From the NCBI GenBank assembly GCA_003194525.1, contig NBIV01000169.1, forward strand, positions 1 through 64,000: a stretch of DNA of 64,000 bases. The letters are read 5' to 3'. The notes under the pieces were generated by a model. The model worked only from the letters and a program-made list of their open reading frames with translations. It was not told the origin of the DNA and made no database searches. A program made the position numbers and the translations under genes. The stretch comes from Gracilariopsis chorda (taxonomy: Eukaryota; Rhodophyta; Florideophyceae; Gracilariales; Gracilariaceae). This document shows positions 21,546-32,696 of this stretch, piece after piece; the stretch's first letter is position 1; every line of letters starts with the position of its first letter.

Positions 21546-23059
21546 AGAAGAAGAACCATAACTTCTTTTTCCAGTGATTGCGGTACTTTTTCCTCTTGCG
21601 GCTGAGTGGCAAGATTGAGTTTCAATCTCGGCCAAACTTCCAAGAAGTCCAACCGGACATTTTCTTTGGCCTGCCAAAGGTACAGAAGAGTTAGATCTCC
21701 AAGAGAGACTAACGCTCAACCGACCCTTCGAAATGCAGCATCTACTGTTGTGTATATATTTGTCTAAGAGCACGCTCGTAAAACAATGTCCGAGGTAGAA
21801 TGTATTACTTATCCTCAAGAAGTACTCCACTCTTATGAAAGCCCTTCTTCTCTTTTGTTACTTTCTTTTGGTAACTGTAAAGTTCTTGAAGTGTGTCGTT
21901 CTTTGCAGCGAAGAAATATAAGCAAAGCGAAAATTGGTCGAAGACACGTCTTTGAAATCTCAACGGACTTCTGAACGGAACACGTTTGACAAGAGCGTTC
22001 CACAAATTTACTTCGTAAGCGTGCAGAAGGGCTTCGTGATTCAAGAGTGAACTACCATAGAAAAGACATTAAAGAGGGCTTTCGCCTCCGAGGAAAACCA
22101 TAACAATTGCTTTGCGCTGCTCTTTGCAGGGGAACTGCTTATCGCTGAAACTTGATAAAACGGCTGTGTTTGAAAGGTTGAAAGGTTGTTGGTCTCCGTG
22201 AGAGACCCAATCGCCCGTTCATTTCGCTTCCCTCGTTGGCGGAAGGAAGACGGGTACACCTCGTGAAGGAGGATCGGCTTGTATCCAGAAGTTGTTGGTT
22301 TCCTGCGACGAGAGGAGTACCTCCAAAAGTAGATGGTTCTACCCCGATGGGCATCGGGATGCCGCAATAAGAGGCCTTCAAAACGATACGATAACGTTGT
22401 TCCGCATCCACTACGCCCACCTACCGTACTAGGTTAACTGTTTACCCTACGTATTGTGCGCTCCCAGACGTCTGATTACGCCATCTTTGTGGTACAAATA
22501 TCTCGGAACAGTTCCTACGTTTTGAAGATCTTTGTAGTGTACCCATAAAAGAGAGAGAGAGAGAGAGGATCTTTGGCGAAGAGATAAAACACTGTGACCC
22601 ATTCAAAGTTCTCGGATATGGTCGTATGAATCGGAATGCTACTGAAGCTAACCTTGGTACGGTCTGTACCAATCGTTACGGGTCACGTTTCGCGGAGAGA
22701 GCAAAGGTTGGGGAGACACAGACAGAACCCGATCTCAGGGACAGTAGTACAGTAGATACACTTTCCTGAGTTGGAGCCCTGATGAAGAAAGTCACGGAAA
22801 GGTAGAGATCATCAGGAGGGAAGAAAGGGCTACTGTACGTACCACTCCGGGGCTCTTTCTGATCTTGCCTTGATCGCACAGCAAGCGAGCCTCTGCCACA
22901 CTTTCTTCCAGACACAACGTACAAGGGTAGTCCGTGGCACACCAGGCTTTCCTTTTTAGTTGTTGCATTGCAATAAGTAAGCGGTACCAACGGTACCAGG
23001 TGCAAGGTTTAAAACGTTAAACGCCATCGGGTGTTCTCGCAGAATTGAAACGCTGATAT
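21546..23059. other. Unassigned sequence between LINE fragments
   Basis: No gene recognised. Short frames on both strands show no family. The surrounding LINE ends suggest this is further decayed transposon sequence, but I could not place any domain in it. Confidence 0.35.
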
Positions 23060-23800
23060 GGATTGCAGAGCTCGCTTCGACAGCAACCCTCTTCGTTACA
23101 AACTGTTTCACGAATGCTAAGTTCCATCACCGACAAAAGAGGCTGTTTCGTTGATATCGTTTGGATACCCGGGCATTGCGGCCTTCCGCAGAAAGAACGG
23201 GTGGATAGCCTTGCAAAGCAAGGTTTGAGCACTCCTTTGAAAGATCGATTCAGAGTACCGGTCTACTTTGAGGACGCCAAGACACGAATAATGGCTGCCT
23301 CTAGAGCCAAGCCTTTGATCAATGATGTCCCAGAAGAGCTACAAAGCATCATATCGCCGCGGAAAGCAGAAGTCACGCTGTCTCAGATCTATGTAGGACA
23401 CACGCCGAAGCTTCACCCTGTTGCAAGCTACATAGGAGGGAAACCATCACAATGTGACTGTAACACGCACGCTACCAACAGCGCTGAACACTATGTGCTT
23501 CGTTGTCCTAAGCGGACAGATTCTAGGAGACGCGAGCTTCCTGCCGCAGCAGAGAGAAAAGTGTAAGACGACTGGGCTACAAAAGTGTGCGGCCAGACAC
23601 TGATGCGAGCTTGTCCAGCGATACTTGTAGTGAGCTCCCACAAAAAGGTAAGACTTTGGCGGAGATAGTCCGCCAGTGGCCACAGAAGGTGTTAGCCTTT
23701 CTTAGGAGAGGGAGGTTTTTCTCATAAAAAGGAAAAAACCTCTATCAATAGGCCGTAATCAGACATATTGAACCCAAAATAAAGAAGAAGAAGAAACGCT
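23060..23800 (+). mobile_element. LINE ORF2 RNase H and C-terminal fragment 4
   Basis: The open stretch to 23566 includes the RNase H end (VDIVWIPGHCGLPQKERVDS, then LAKQGL), a linker, then EVTLSQIYVGHTPKLHPVAS and the CX..HYVLRCPK motif. After the inserted 80-bp module it resumes GKTLAEIVRQWPQKVLAFLR. It ends in an AATAAAGAAGAAGAAGAA tail, as LINE 3' ends do. Endonuclease and RT are absent, so it is 5'-truncated. Confidence 0.8.
23563..23642 (+). repeat. 80-bp dispersed module, copy 2
   Basis: AGACGACTGGGCTACAAAAG, then CCAGACACTGATGCGAGCTT and TACTTGTAGTGAGCTCCCAC. It matches 20129-20212 and lies inside LINE fragment 4, splitting its C-terminus. Confidence 0.75.
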
Positions 23801-26054
23801 GATCTAGTACGTTTCGAGATACTAGCCAGGTGAGAGCGTAATAGGACGGCTGCTGCAACGGCGGGAGTACGCAGTAGCCGTCTGCTAATTTCAGATGCTA
23901 GAGACTAAGACTGGTGTTACGGGACAGAGAGAGTCTCTCTTGGACGAGCAGTGGCCACGGTGTTCGCGGCTGCCAAGCGAAGAGATAGTGTGCTGTTTTC
24001 AAGTTTCGTTTGACGAGAGAGGGCTTTGTTGTGGTATTGGGCTGTACAAGGCATTCGGAATTAGTGGCACGCGCTCATAAACATCATCATGACCATGAAA
24101 GCGAAGGGATATGAAGGGGAGCGATTAGTACAAGGGGACCAGATGCGCTGTAAACGATACGGTTCAGTGCTTACCCCTGCATCGCTGGTATGTATACAAC
24201 TCTTTGAATTGTCGGTAGAAACGACAGTGGGAATGGAGTGGTGAAGGAGGGGAAGCATCCCTTTGAAAGTGATGCCCTTTCGTGGGGTTTTGAGTTTGAA
24301 GTTTTGAGTGGGTGATGCACATTTGCCGCAAAGGGGTAAAAGGATGGGATATGTGATTGCGGCGGAGTTTTGGAGCGCGTATAGCGCAGGTAGTGGAGTG
24401 TATGTTTTCAAAGGATGCCAAGCGGGCGTGGGCTGTGGGAAGGGCGAGTGCAAAGAAAAACAAAAAAAAAGAAAGGATGTTCAGCGATACTGTAGTTTTT
24501 GCGTGCGGTGTGATGAGCGGGAGTGAAAGCAACACGTGAGGAAAAAGCGATAGGAAAGAAGTGGAACAGGAAGAAACGCAAGGCGAGGAAACAAAAGTTG
24601 GGCGCTTTGAGCAGGCGGTGAATTGTGAAGGCGCGAAGAAATTGAGATCTGGAACAGCGCTGGGGGAATTGCATAGGAATGGGTGTGGAACGATGATGGC
24701 ACGCGGGGGAGGGGCGGGCATAAGTAAGTAAGTTAGCTGATGGGCGCAGAGTGGAAGGGTGGTGAGAACAGGTTGTTGATGAATGTGTATGGGGGTGTTG
24801 AAGGAGCGAGTACGTTTGTATTACGTGGAGTTGCAAAAACGCGACGACTGCTGGGTAGCAATGCATATTTACTCAAACAAGGGTGCGTAAGAGACGCGAC
24901 GGTGAGCGGTTCTGACGCAATGGCGCATTTCGGGCGTGTGCGCACGGGGGCGGGGGGTTTGACCGCTACGACAGCGATATGACGTCATGTATGCAACACG
25001 AGAGTTGGAAAGCGGGGTAATGTAGAGTAAGTTACTGTACAAGCGGTTCCACCAAGGGGTGGTGTTGTGCTGTATTTTAAGAGTTAACGACGATGTTGTC
25101 GGGTGTGTTGCGCGCGGAGGGGGAGAAAATGGAAGCAAAGAAGAAGAACGGGGCTTGTCGATGGATTTTGCTTTGAGCAGGAGGAGATTCAAAATTTCAA
25201 GCAGTCGGATGCTTACGAGAGGTTGTGTGTGTTGCGTCTCGAGAGGGACGGCGGTTACGGTCGGGTAGAGTTATGAAGAAGATGGCGGCGAGTGTAGTGT
25301 AGTGTAGGCTGGAGAGGAAAGTGAAGTTGGCATGGGTGGGAATGGCGCCACACGCTCCGCCATGACGTTTTCTCGCGAAAGCATGGGTGCGCAGAAGAGG
25401 CGGGCGCGCGCGCTACGCGGGCGGGGCGCCAAGTGAAACGGGGCGGTGTGAAAGCGGCAAGCGGGCGAAGCGGGACTCGAGAGCGGTGGAGATATTTGGG
25501 GCGGAGCCAGTTTGCGGCGGTCTCGCGAGGCGCGGCGGCGGCGGCGCCTTTTTTTTGAGCTGCGCCATTCCACCGTGCGTCGTACGGCGACGTGGACCGA
25601 TCCGGGAGCGCGCGCGGGCGCGGGGGTGGGGGGCGTCATAGAAGCAAAAGCTGCGCTGCGTGCGCAAAGGCGCATCCGCGACGACGCGCTCGGCGCGGCG
25701 GAGCTGTTTGGGCGGAACGGAGATGCGCCAGTGCGGCGGGCGCGTTGGTGTTGAACATAGTATGTACTGTTACAGTTGGTATGTTGGGGATGTTGTAATT
25801 GTTTGTAAGCGCAATTGAAGCAGCGTGGTCTAAGTTACGGACTGCAATGTGAATCGGCGCTCTCTCTCTCCAACGTGTGACTATCTAACAACCAAAACGC
25901 CAAATGCATCCCACCAAGCAAGCGGCCGTGCGCCGTTGTGCGCCGACGGCGCGCGCGCACTGTAACCAACAACGCCTATCTACAAAACAAAACTTAAACA
26001 AAAAAAACCTTAAAACAAACAACAAAATAAAAAACAGCACTAACTCGCTATCTA
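23801..26054. other. Long gene-poor stretch, G/purine-rich on the plus strand
   Basis: From about 24.1 to 25.7 kb the plus strand is strongly G-rich. The minus strand therefore gives long Pro/Ser/His-rich open frames with no conserved motif, which I treat as composition artefacts. Around 25.4-25.7 kb the DNA becomes very CpG-rich. No gene supported. Confidence 0.5.
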
Positions 26055-27185
26055 CTACAACCCTCGAAGCTCAATGCGCGCCAACCCCCCCCTCGCACCG
26101 CCCACACTCCCCTCCGCCCACACCCCCCCCTTCCCCCCCAACACGTTCAACTGTCGTTGTTGATCTTCTTCTTCCTCCTCCTCCTCCTCCTCCTGCTGCC
26201 CCTCATCGTCCTCCACGCCATCAAACATGCACGCAATGCTCGCCTGCAGTCGCTCCACGCAGTAGTCCACCTGCGCCATGTCCACTCCGCACCACCGCGC
26301 ATACGCGTACACCGCGTGCTGGCGGTGCGAGCTGTGCTTTGCCAGAAACAACGACGTGACAATGAAACACGCCACGCCCACGCTGGTGGCGCGAACCCAC
26401 GCCATGTCCACGTCCATCAGACAGTTGAGCACCAGCGTGTCCAACAGCGTGCCCCGTTTCGTCACGTGTGCAAACTTCTTCCCCAGCTCCACACACACCT
26501 CGTACGCCGTCACCACGTTCACCCTCCATTGCAGCGCGTTGAGCACCAGCGGCTCCAGCAGCGCAATGTCGGCGCGATTGGTGGATGCGCGCCGCGCAAT
26601 CACGTCCACGGGCACTTCAAAGTCCACCATTTGCTTGCATGCAATCAGCACGCACGCCGCCGTCAGCGCGTACAGCACGTTCTTCCCCACGCGATGGCAC
26701 TCCACAAAGCGGTCAAACAGGTTGATCGCAATGGCCACGGTGGCGATGGGCACCCGCAAAAAATCGGCCATCTCCCTGGACCACGCCACTACTTGTTCGC
26801 GCATCAGCGCGCTTACACGGCTGTCACGCAGGTGGTTGCGCGATGGCACGTGTTTGCGGTCGCGATCGGCTAGATGCCACAGTGCTTGTTTGGTCGCACT
26901 GTCGCTCACTCGACGCCGTTTGGCGCACGGCGGTGCAGTACAACATGAGCACGACGCTGATGGAGATGCTGTCACACTGCTTGACAAACTGTTTGTACTG
27001 CTGATGGTGCTGCTGCTGCTGCTGCTGGTGCTGCTTGTTAGCGCGCTGCAAGCTCTTCTACCGCTCAACGGCGATGCTGCGCGCTTGTCGGGCAGCGAGC
27101 GCGGCGCAGCACGCATGTGCGGTCGTGGAGAGGACGGTGAAAGGGGCGATGCAGTTAGAGTCTCTTCACAAGCACGAATATCCAT
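26055..27185 (-). CDS. Cyclin-box protein (B/D-type-like cyclin)
   Basis: 376 residues from the ATG at 27185. The N-terminal 95 residues are Ser-rich with basic clusters including AKRRRV (possible nuclear signal). The cyclin box spans about residues 120-235: MREQVVAWSREMADFLRVPI, then AINLFDRFVECHR, ALTAACVLIACKQ and the second-helix set VLNALQWRVNVVTAYEVC. A second, weaker helical repeat follows. The C-terminus has an acidic run of nine or more Glu near residues 335-345 and then a Gly/Arg tail. Such proteins activate cyclin-dependent kinases. The MRxxVVxW start is shared with mitotic and D-type cyclins, but I would not assign a subclass. A CTATTTAG element lies about 180 nt upstream. Confidence 0.85.
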   Translation of the reverse strand: MDIRACEETLTASPLSPSSPRPHMRAAPRSLPDKRAASPLSGRRACSALTSSTSSSSSSTISSTNSLSSSVTASPSASCSCCTAPPCAKRRRVSDSATKQALWHLADRDRKHVPSRNHLRDSRVSALMREQVVAWSREMADFLRVPIATVAIAINLFDRFVECHRVGKNVLYALTAACVLIACKQMVDFEVPVDVIARRASTNRADIALLEPLVLNALQWRVNVVTAYEVCVELGKKFAHVTKRGTLLDTLVLNCLMDVDMAWVRATSVGVACFIVTSLFLAKHSSHRQHAVYAYARWCGVDMAQVDYCVERLQASIACMFDGVEDDEGQQEEEEEEEEEDQQRQLNVLGGKGGVWAEGSVGGARGGLARIELRGL

Positions 27186-28865
27186 AGCTGCGTGAGAGGG
27201 GGTGAGGGGGAGGGGGGTTGGGGGTGGGAGAAAGGGGGGGGGGGGAGGGACGGAAAGAGGGGAGAAGAAGAGTAAAGATAGGGAGACAGAGGACGGGGGG
27301 AGGGTTGTGGATGATGGATGTGAAGCGGTGAGCTTTGGAGTGGGGGGGGAGCGACGGGCGCGAGCCTAAATAGCGACAGCGTGGGGGGGTGGGGGTGGGG
27401 GTGGGGTGCGAGCGCAGATGTACAGCTGTCAAGGGGTGCTCAGAGAAAAAAATTTGAAGCGCAAGTTTTACGGGGGGGGGGGGGGGGCACAACGGTTTCG
27501 GGTGGGGTGGGGGCGTTGGCACGCACACGACGCGTGTGTAGGGGTGGAACGCGTGCGAGTTGTTGTTGTTGTTATTATTTGAATGTGACGAGACAAGCGC
27601 TGCGCGCGACCCGGCTGCTTGTGTGATCGGTTGTGAGCGCTCTGGCGACGCAGTCGGGAAGGACGGGGCGCGCAGCAGCCACTTGCGCGGCGGCGCGGCG
27701 ATAAGTGTCCGCGCGCGTCGGTAGCGCACCAGCGTCGAAGCTGCAAAAAAAGGCTGCGGCGCTGCCGCTTCCGTGCAGCTGCCTTTCACTCGATACGCGA
27801 CCTGCAACCGCGCCGCCATTCACTTGTTCTCGCTATCGACCCACTCGCTATCGAGAACGCAGTGCAGTGCTGCACGCGCGTCGCCGCCTCGCGCCCTCCC
27901 ACCCCCCCCCCCCCCCGCTGTGTACTTCGATATGACACTGCGTTCCCCCAACGTCACCCACCCTGCGCGCTTGCAAACACGTAAAGGCGTCATCCCGGTA
28001 CACCATTACTCATATCGTGAACGCCCAAGCCCCAAGCACAGCCGTACACGCCGCCCGCAGCTACATACAACTTTTACTACGCCGCCGCCCTCATCATCCA
28101 CCTCCCCAACCCCCCACCTGTCAAGCTGTATTCTTCGCAGCTTCTCGTTCACACAGCGCGGCAGACAGGCCGCTTTATAATTTCGTTTTTCCTCATCCGA
28201 TTCGTAACTTTTTCTTACGTGATATCCGCCATGCACTCCGCCGCTAGATACCGTCGCCGCCTTTGATTGGGTCACTTTTCCAAACAGGACAATGCTTCAA
28301 CGCCACCCTGCTTTCGTTCCATCTCGCGCATCCAAAAACGACACCCCCCGTCATGCGACCCGACCTCCCACTCGCCGCGAGCCATACCATACATACTCTT
28401 CAGCTCTCTGCTAGCTCTTTCGCCACACCGTGTACACCTTCAGACTCTGGGAGGTGGCGTACGCGTACGAGCACTATCACCAACGCCAAATCGCCGCCAC
28501 ACCAACCAATTGCGACACCATCCACACCTCGCCGCCGTCGTCGTCGACGCGCCGCCTCAATCGCTGTTACAGAACCGCGCCGCAGCGCCGGCTGTAACCA
28601 CCGCCGCGCGCTATAAAAAGGTTTGCACGCCTCCACAATAAACGGCACTGGCAAACGAACCACAAGCTCAACAACCCAAAAAAATGCATCAACCATTGTG
28701 CACGAATGCATGCAAATGAAATGCATCCCGTCCGCGTGCAAAGCGCTGCACAACACGCACAAAGAACGCACTCCGAAACGTCGCTTTCCCGGCCCTTCTC
28801 ACCGCTCACCAACTCTGCTGCTACACCAACAACTCCTTGACTTGTGTCAACAGCCCCGCGCGCGC

Positions 28866-28900
28866 GGAACAAGGAACAAGGAACAAGGAACAAGGAACAG
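28866..28900 (+). repeat. 7-bp tandem repeat (GGAACAA)5
   Basis: Five consecutive units; the last differs by one base (GGAACAG). Confidence 0.95.
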
Positions 28901-31900
28901 CCCAACTTCCGTCGCTTCGCAACCAACCAATCGTTCCAGCTTGCCGTCTCCCCAAAATAAACCGAAAAATCAGCTCGAAAAAAAATACTTGTCGCCCCAC
29001 CGCCACCCGCGATCCGTTCCACCGTGGCCCTGCGAAACGGCACGTGTTTGTGAGAGCGCGCCAACTCACACGCTTACCGCCACCCGCGCGCGGTCATCTA
29101 TGGTCCACCTGCCCAATCGCCCGTGTTCGCTACGTCGCCGCAGTCAGTATCTTATGCCGCGCGCCGTCCGTGCACACACCCACCGCGCCCATACCATCCA
29201 GACAAACCGCTTCCACCACCGTGCCACCTGCAATCGCGCCGCTGTCCTCCCTCCGCCAGTGCCACCACCACCTCTTCTTCTTCGTCACCCTCGCTACCCA
29301 CAGCCCATCAACGCAATCTCCCGCTTGCAACCTTTCCTCTCCTCCATACCCCCCACCCCCCCGCACAACTCTCAATTCAAATCGCCATCGCGCCCACACC
29401 AAACCCCCCACCCGTTTTCCTCGATCAACAAGCGAAACAAAACTTGCTTTCAAACAGCTCCGAAAAAGAAACTTCACGTGCGCAGCACATACCAATAACA
29501 CCTTTTTTTTGGCCCGTTGGCAGATCATCACTATGAGAGCGTCGTGCTTTTATTGCACCGCCCAGGCTCGCGCTGCACCTCAAAAAGTGCGCGCTTGTGT
29601 CCGCCGTTCATTTCTCCTTTTGTAAGCTGCGCCGCTGTTTTCGGCGCTCCAGTTTTCAACTTTTTGACCTCATTCACATGTATCCACCAGCGCTACGCGA
29701 CACCGCCCGATACAACGGTACTTCGGCTATCATACCTGCGTTGATCTGAATTTGAACGCCCATGTCCCCGAAAACGAGCCGTTTCACATCGCCAACCGCC
29801 TCGTACCACCACCCACCAGCTCCCACCCGCATCGACCGCCCTCCCCTCATCTCCGTCCCCCGCTCTCTCACCTTCACACCGCTAAAAACACCTTCCCGTC
29901 TCGAATGTGCCGCCACCTCTACACACATCCAACACACTCTCGCAAAACAAGAACACACGCCTCGTTCGAAAGTGTAATTGCCGATTACATACCCACCACT
30001 GCAACCGCTAAAACCAACAACTCCCAAGAGTAGAATAACGCAATACAACAACCGACACCCCGACACAAAACAAAACGCAAACACAAAACTCACACAACAA
30101 TCATCAGCACTCGCTCCGCCATCACGTAGCCTATATCCATCCCTCAGCAGTTCCACCGTGTTCACCAATCACACTACATGCGGAAGGTGAATTGCTCCAA
30201 TTAAAGCATTCTCCTCCACCGCCGCCCCGTGTTCGACACTGTTGTGTGCGCTTAACTGCGCACACGTCTCACGACCGGCTTGCGTTCATAACTGGCAGTC
30301 ATGAGATTGTGTCCTTTTTTTGGGCGCGGCGGCAACTGTGACTACCGTCTGGCACGCTCTTGCAAGTGCTAGCGTTTCGTTTGAAGCTTCACCATCATCA
30401 GCGCCGCTTCAAGGCGCGAGACCCCCTTGCCCCAAACACGCAGTTTCGGGCAGAACAGAAAAACAACTTCCCAAAACCCGAACAACCTCGAGGTTGGTTG
30501 CGGTCAATAATTACACAATCGCATTCCGACTGCACCACTCTCGCCCGCGTGCGAACAAAGAAAAAACTTTTCGGTGGCGTGCTCTTGTACATAGCGCAGC
30601 CTACAAGAACACAAAGCCAAACCAGAACAGCAACGCAATGCACGCAGTCGTGAGACAGTTACGCTGGCACTTGGGAGTAATAGTGAAAAGCAAACTTTGA
30701 AAGTGATGCGTACGTGCAAGCTGTGCTGCGACATTTCAGGTGCGAGATAAGAGCGGATGCAAGAAAAGCTCCACGGTAGCGCAAGCTATAAAAGAATGTG
30801 TATGCGCCATCGCGACTGCGCACACGCTGCATGGCACGTTAATGAACTTTTATCTCTGTGAGCACGGCCAGTTCATGTTTGGGCTGCGGGAACACGCGGC
30901 AGACACACGTGGCAGACACACGTGCCTGTTGACAGCTCGCAAGCTTTTGTTGCTGCTAAGAGGGCAATAGCATATGGACCATCTCGGGCGGTATAAAACG
31001 ATGGTCATGCTTCGAGTTGCGCGCCATAGTGCTCAAAGTAGCAAAATCGGGGTGCGCTTGCGGAGGCGCTTGCTTCCGGCGCGTAGTGCGATGGTGGGGA
31101 TGTGTGGAATTGAACGGGGAGTGTGGATGGGCGGAAGGACGCTGGGTTTGAGAGTTTGGTAATTTCACGGCGTAAAGGAATAGCGTTCTAACGCTAGGTT
31201 GGTGAGAAGCTGGTTTGCGAGAGCGTGTTGCGAAGAATGACGTTTTGTAAGATGTTTACAAATGCTGTTATGAAGTGTAACTTATCCAAGTTTTGGTTTG
31301 ATGCTGACGGGGTTCGGGTGGAACGATGACGTTTGTGTTGAGGTTGCGCACTGTATTGGAAGCGAAGTGGAGCTGTTGTCTGCCGGTGGAGATGAATGGT
31401 GGGGGAGGGGGTGAGTGTGTCTAGAGTGGTTGTGTGAAGTACGTGATATGGATTACGTGAGATTTGAGTGCAGCTGAAGACGAGTAAGTGGCGAGAGTAG
31501 TGCGGGGTCGGTTATTGGCTTTGGATGTAACCGTGCTGCGCTCGTATGGCGGTATGAGAACAGTGGAGCTTGCTTGATGAGTTGGCCGAAGCAGTGTTTT
31601 GTGTGTGAGAGAATGGAAGTGGCGTGGGAATGAATGGAAGGGTGCAGTTTACAGCGGCAATAAGCGTTTGAGTAAGTGTCTTTTGCACAAACGGCTTGTG
31701 TAGCCGTCGACAAGGAGTGAAAGCCAATATGACATATCCAGCACTGGCTCACGGAGTCAGCGAGCACTGGCGCGCACGTTCCAGTGCTTTGCAGACAAGT
31801 ATCTACGAGGTCATGGCGGATGCACAAAGTATCTACATGAGATACTGTGACGACATGACCAGGGTGGAATGCAGCTCTATGATAACATACGACGGACGTG

Positions 31901-32060
31901 CGCTGTTGAGTTTGGTTTGGTTCCACCAGCGAGCGGATTGGGCTATTTTGGGTATAATTTTATTCGCACCGCAGCGCAACATGCGTTGGCCGAATACACC
32001 CAACGCCCGCAGCTAATAATGCCCAAGCGCGATGACTACGCTCAGCGCTGAATTCGCGCC

Positions 32061-32102
32061 CCACGTGGTCCACGTGGAGCATCTCGAGCGCTGTCCACGT
32101 GG
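32061..32102. promoter_or_regulatory. Triple CCACGTGG (G-box) cluster
   Basis: Three identical 8-bp palindromes at 32061-32068, 32070-32077 and 32095-32102. CACGTG is bound by bHLH and bZIP factors across eukaryotes. The cluster is about 600 nt upstream of the proline-rich gene's ATG. Confidence 0.55.
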
Positions 32103-32696
32103 CCAGCGCGCTGAACGTGCAGAGTGCCGTGGCGCGAGGCGTCATCTCGTCTCCACCAATGGCACATCTCCACCTGTCAGACGCGACAGCTATGGCTTAC
32201 AGCTAGAGCCGGAGGAGCGCAGCGCGCGTTCGCCCCAATCAATGACGGCGCCCGACGGGGTGCTGCCCAATGATGTGAACCCTTGACGGGCGCATTACAG
32301 TGCGCGATGACCGGCCACGTAAGGCGAAGAGCGTGCGCTTGCGCGTGCCACAGCAAGTGGCGCTTCTGGCAGCGTTTGCGTCATGTCAACGCGCACATCA
32401 TGTGGCCCCCTCCCTCGGCGCGCTGCGCGCGCCACCCACTCATCCCGCCCCGCTTCTTCCTCCCCGCCTTCAAACTATCTTGCGTAACCTTAACAATCCT
32501 GTGCCTTGCCAGCCACCAGCCACCTCTTCTCCTCTACTCCTTGTTACAACCCGCCCCCCCCAGCTCTCACTATATCCACTCCCAAAGCTCTCAGTACCAC
32601 CCTTTCGTATCCGCTGTTCGTCCTCTCTCAAGCGCGCACCAGCGCGCATCGCATCTCTCCTGCCATCCTCAACAGCACAAACACCGCAAAATCAAA

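Larger units (their letters stand above)
27186..32696. other. 5.5 kb gene-poor region with homopolymers and low-complexity DNA
   Basis: Contains G12 at 27234-27245, G16 at 27472-27487 and C15 at 27902-27916, plus a 7-bp tandem (GGAACAA, five units, 28866-28900). Long stretches of the plus strand are C/pyrimidine-rich (27.9-30.2 kb). Consensus-like TATA boxes occur at 28611 (CTATAAAAAG) and 30785 (CTATAAAAG), but no downstream frame is convincing, so they may serve non-coding transcripts. Paired CACGTG sites lie at 30906-30911 and 30919-30924. No protein gene supported. Confidence 0.5.

Noticed and set aside
24061..24870. Long minus-strand Pro/Ser/His-rich open frames
   Set aside because: They follow from the G-rich plus strand; several frames are open at once and none has a domain.
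26157..27195. Plus-strand frames of 238 and 305 codons opposite the cyclin
   Set aside because: Shadows of the cyclin gene on the other strand (His/Val- and Ser/Thr-rich).
28623..29625. Two overlapping plus-strand frames of 260-290 codons
   Set aside because: Pro/His/Thr-rich composition artefacts without a proper ATG; both frames stay open because the strand is C-rich.
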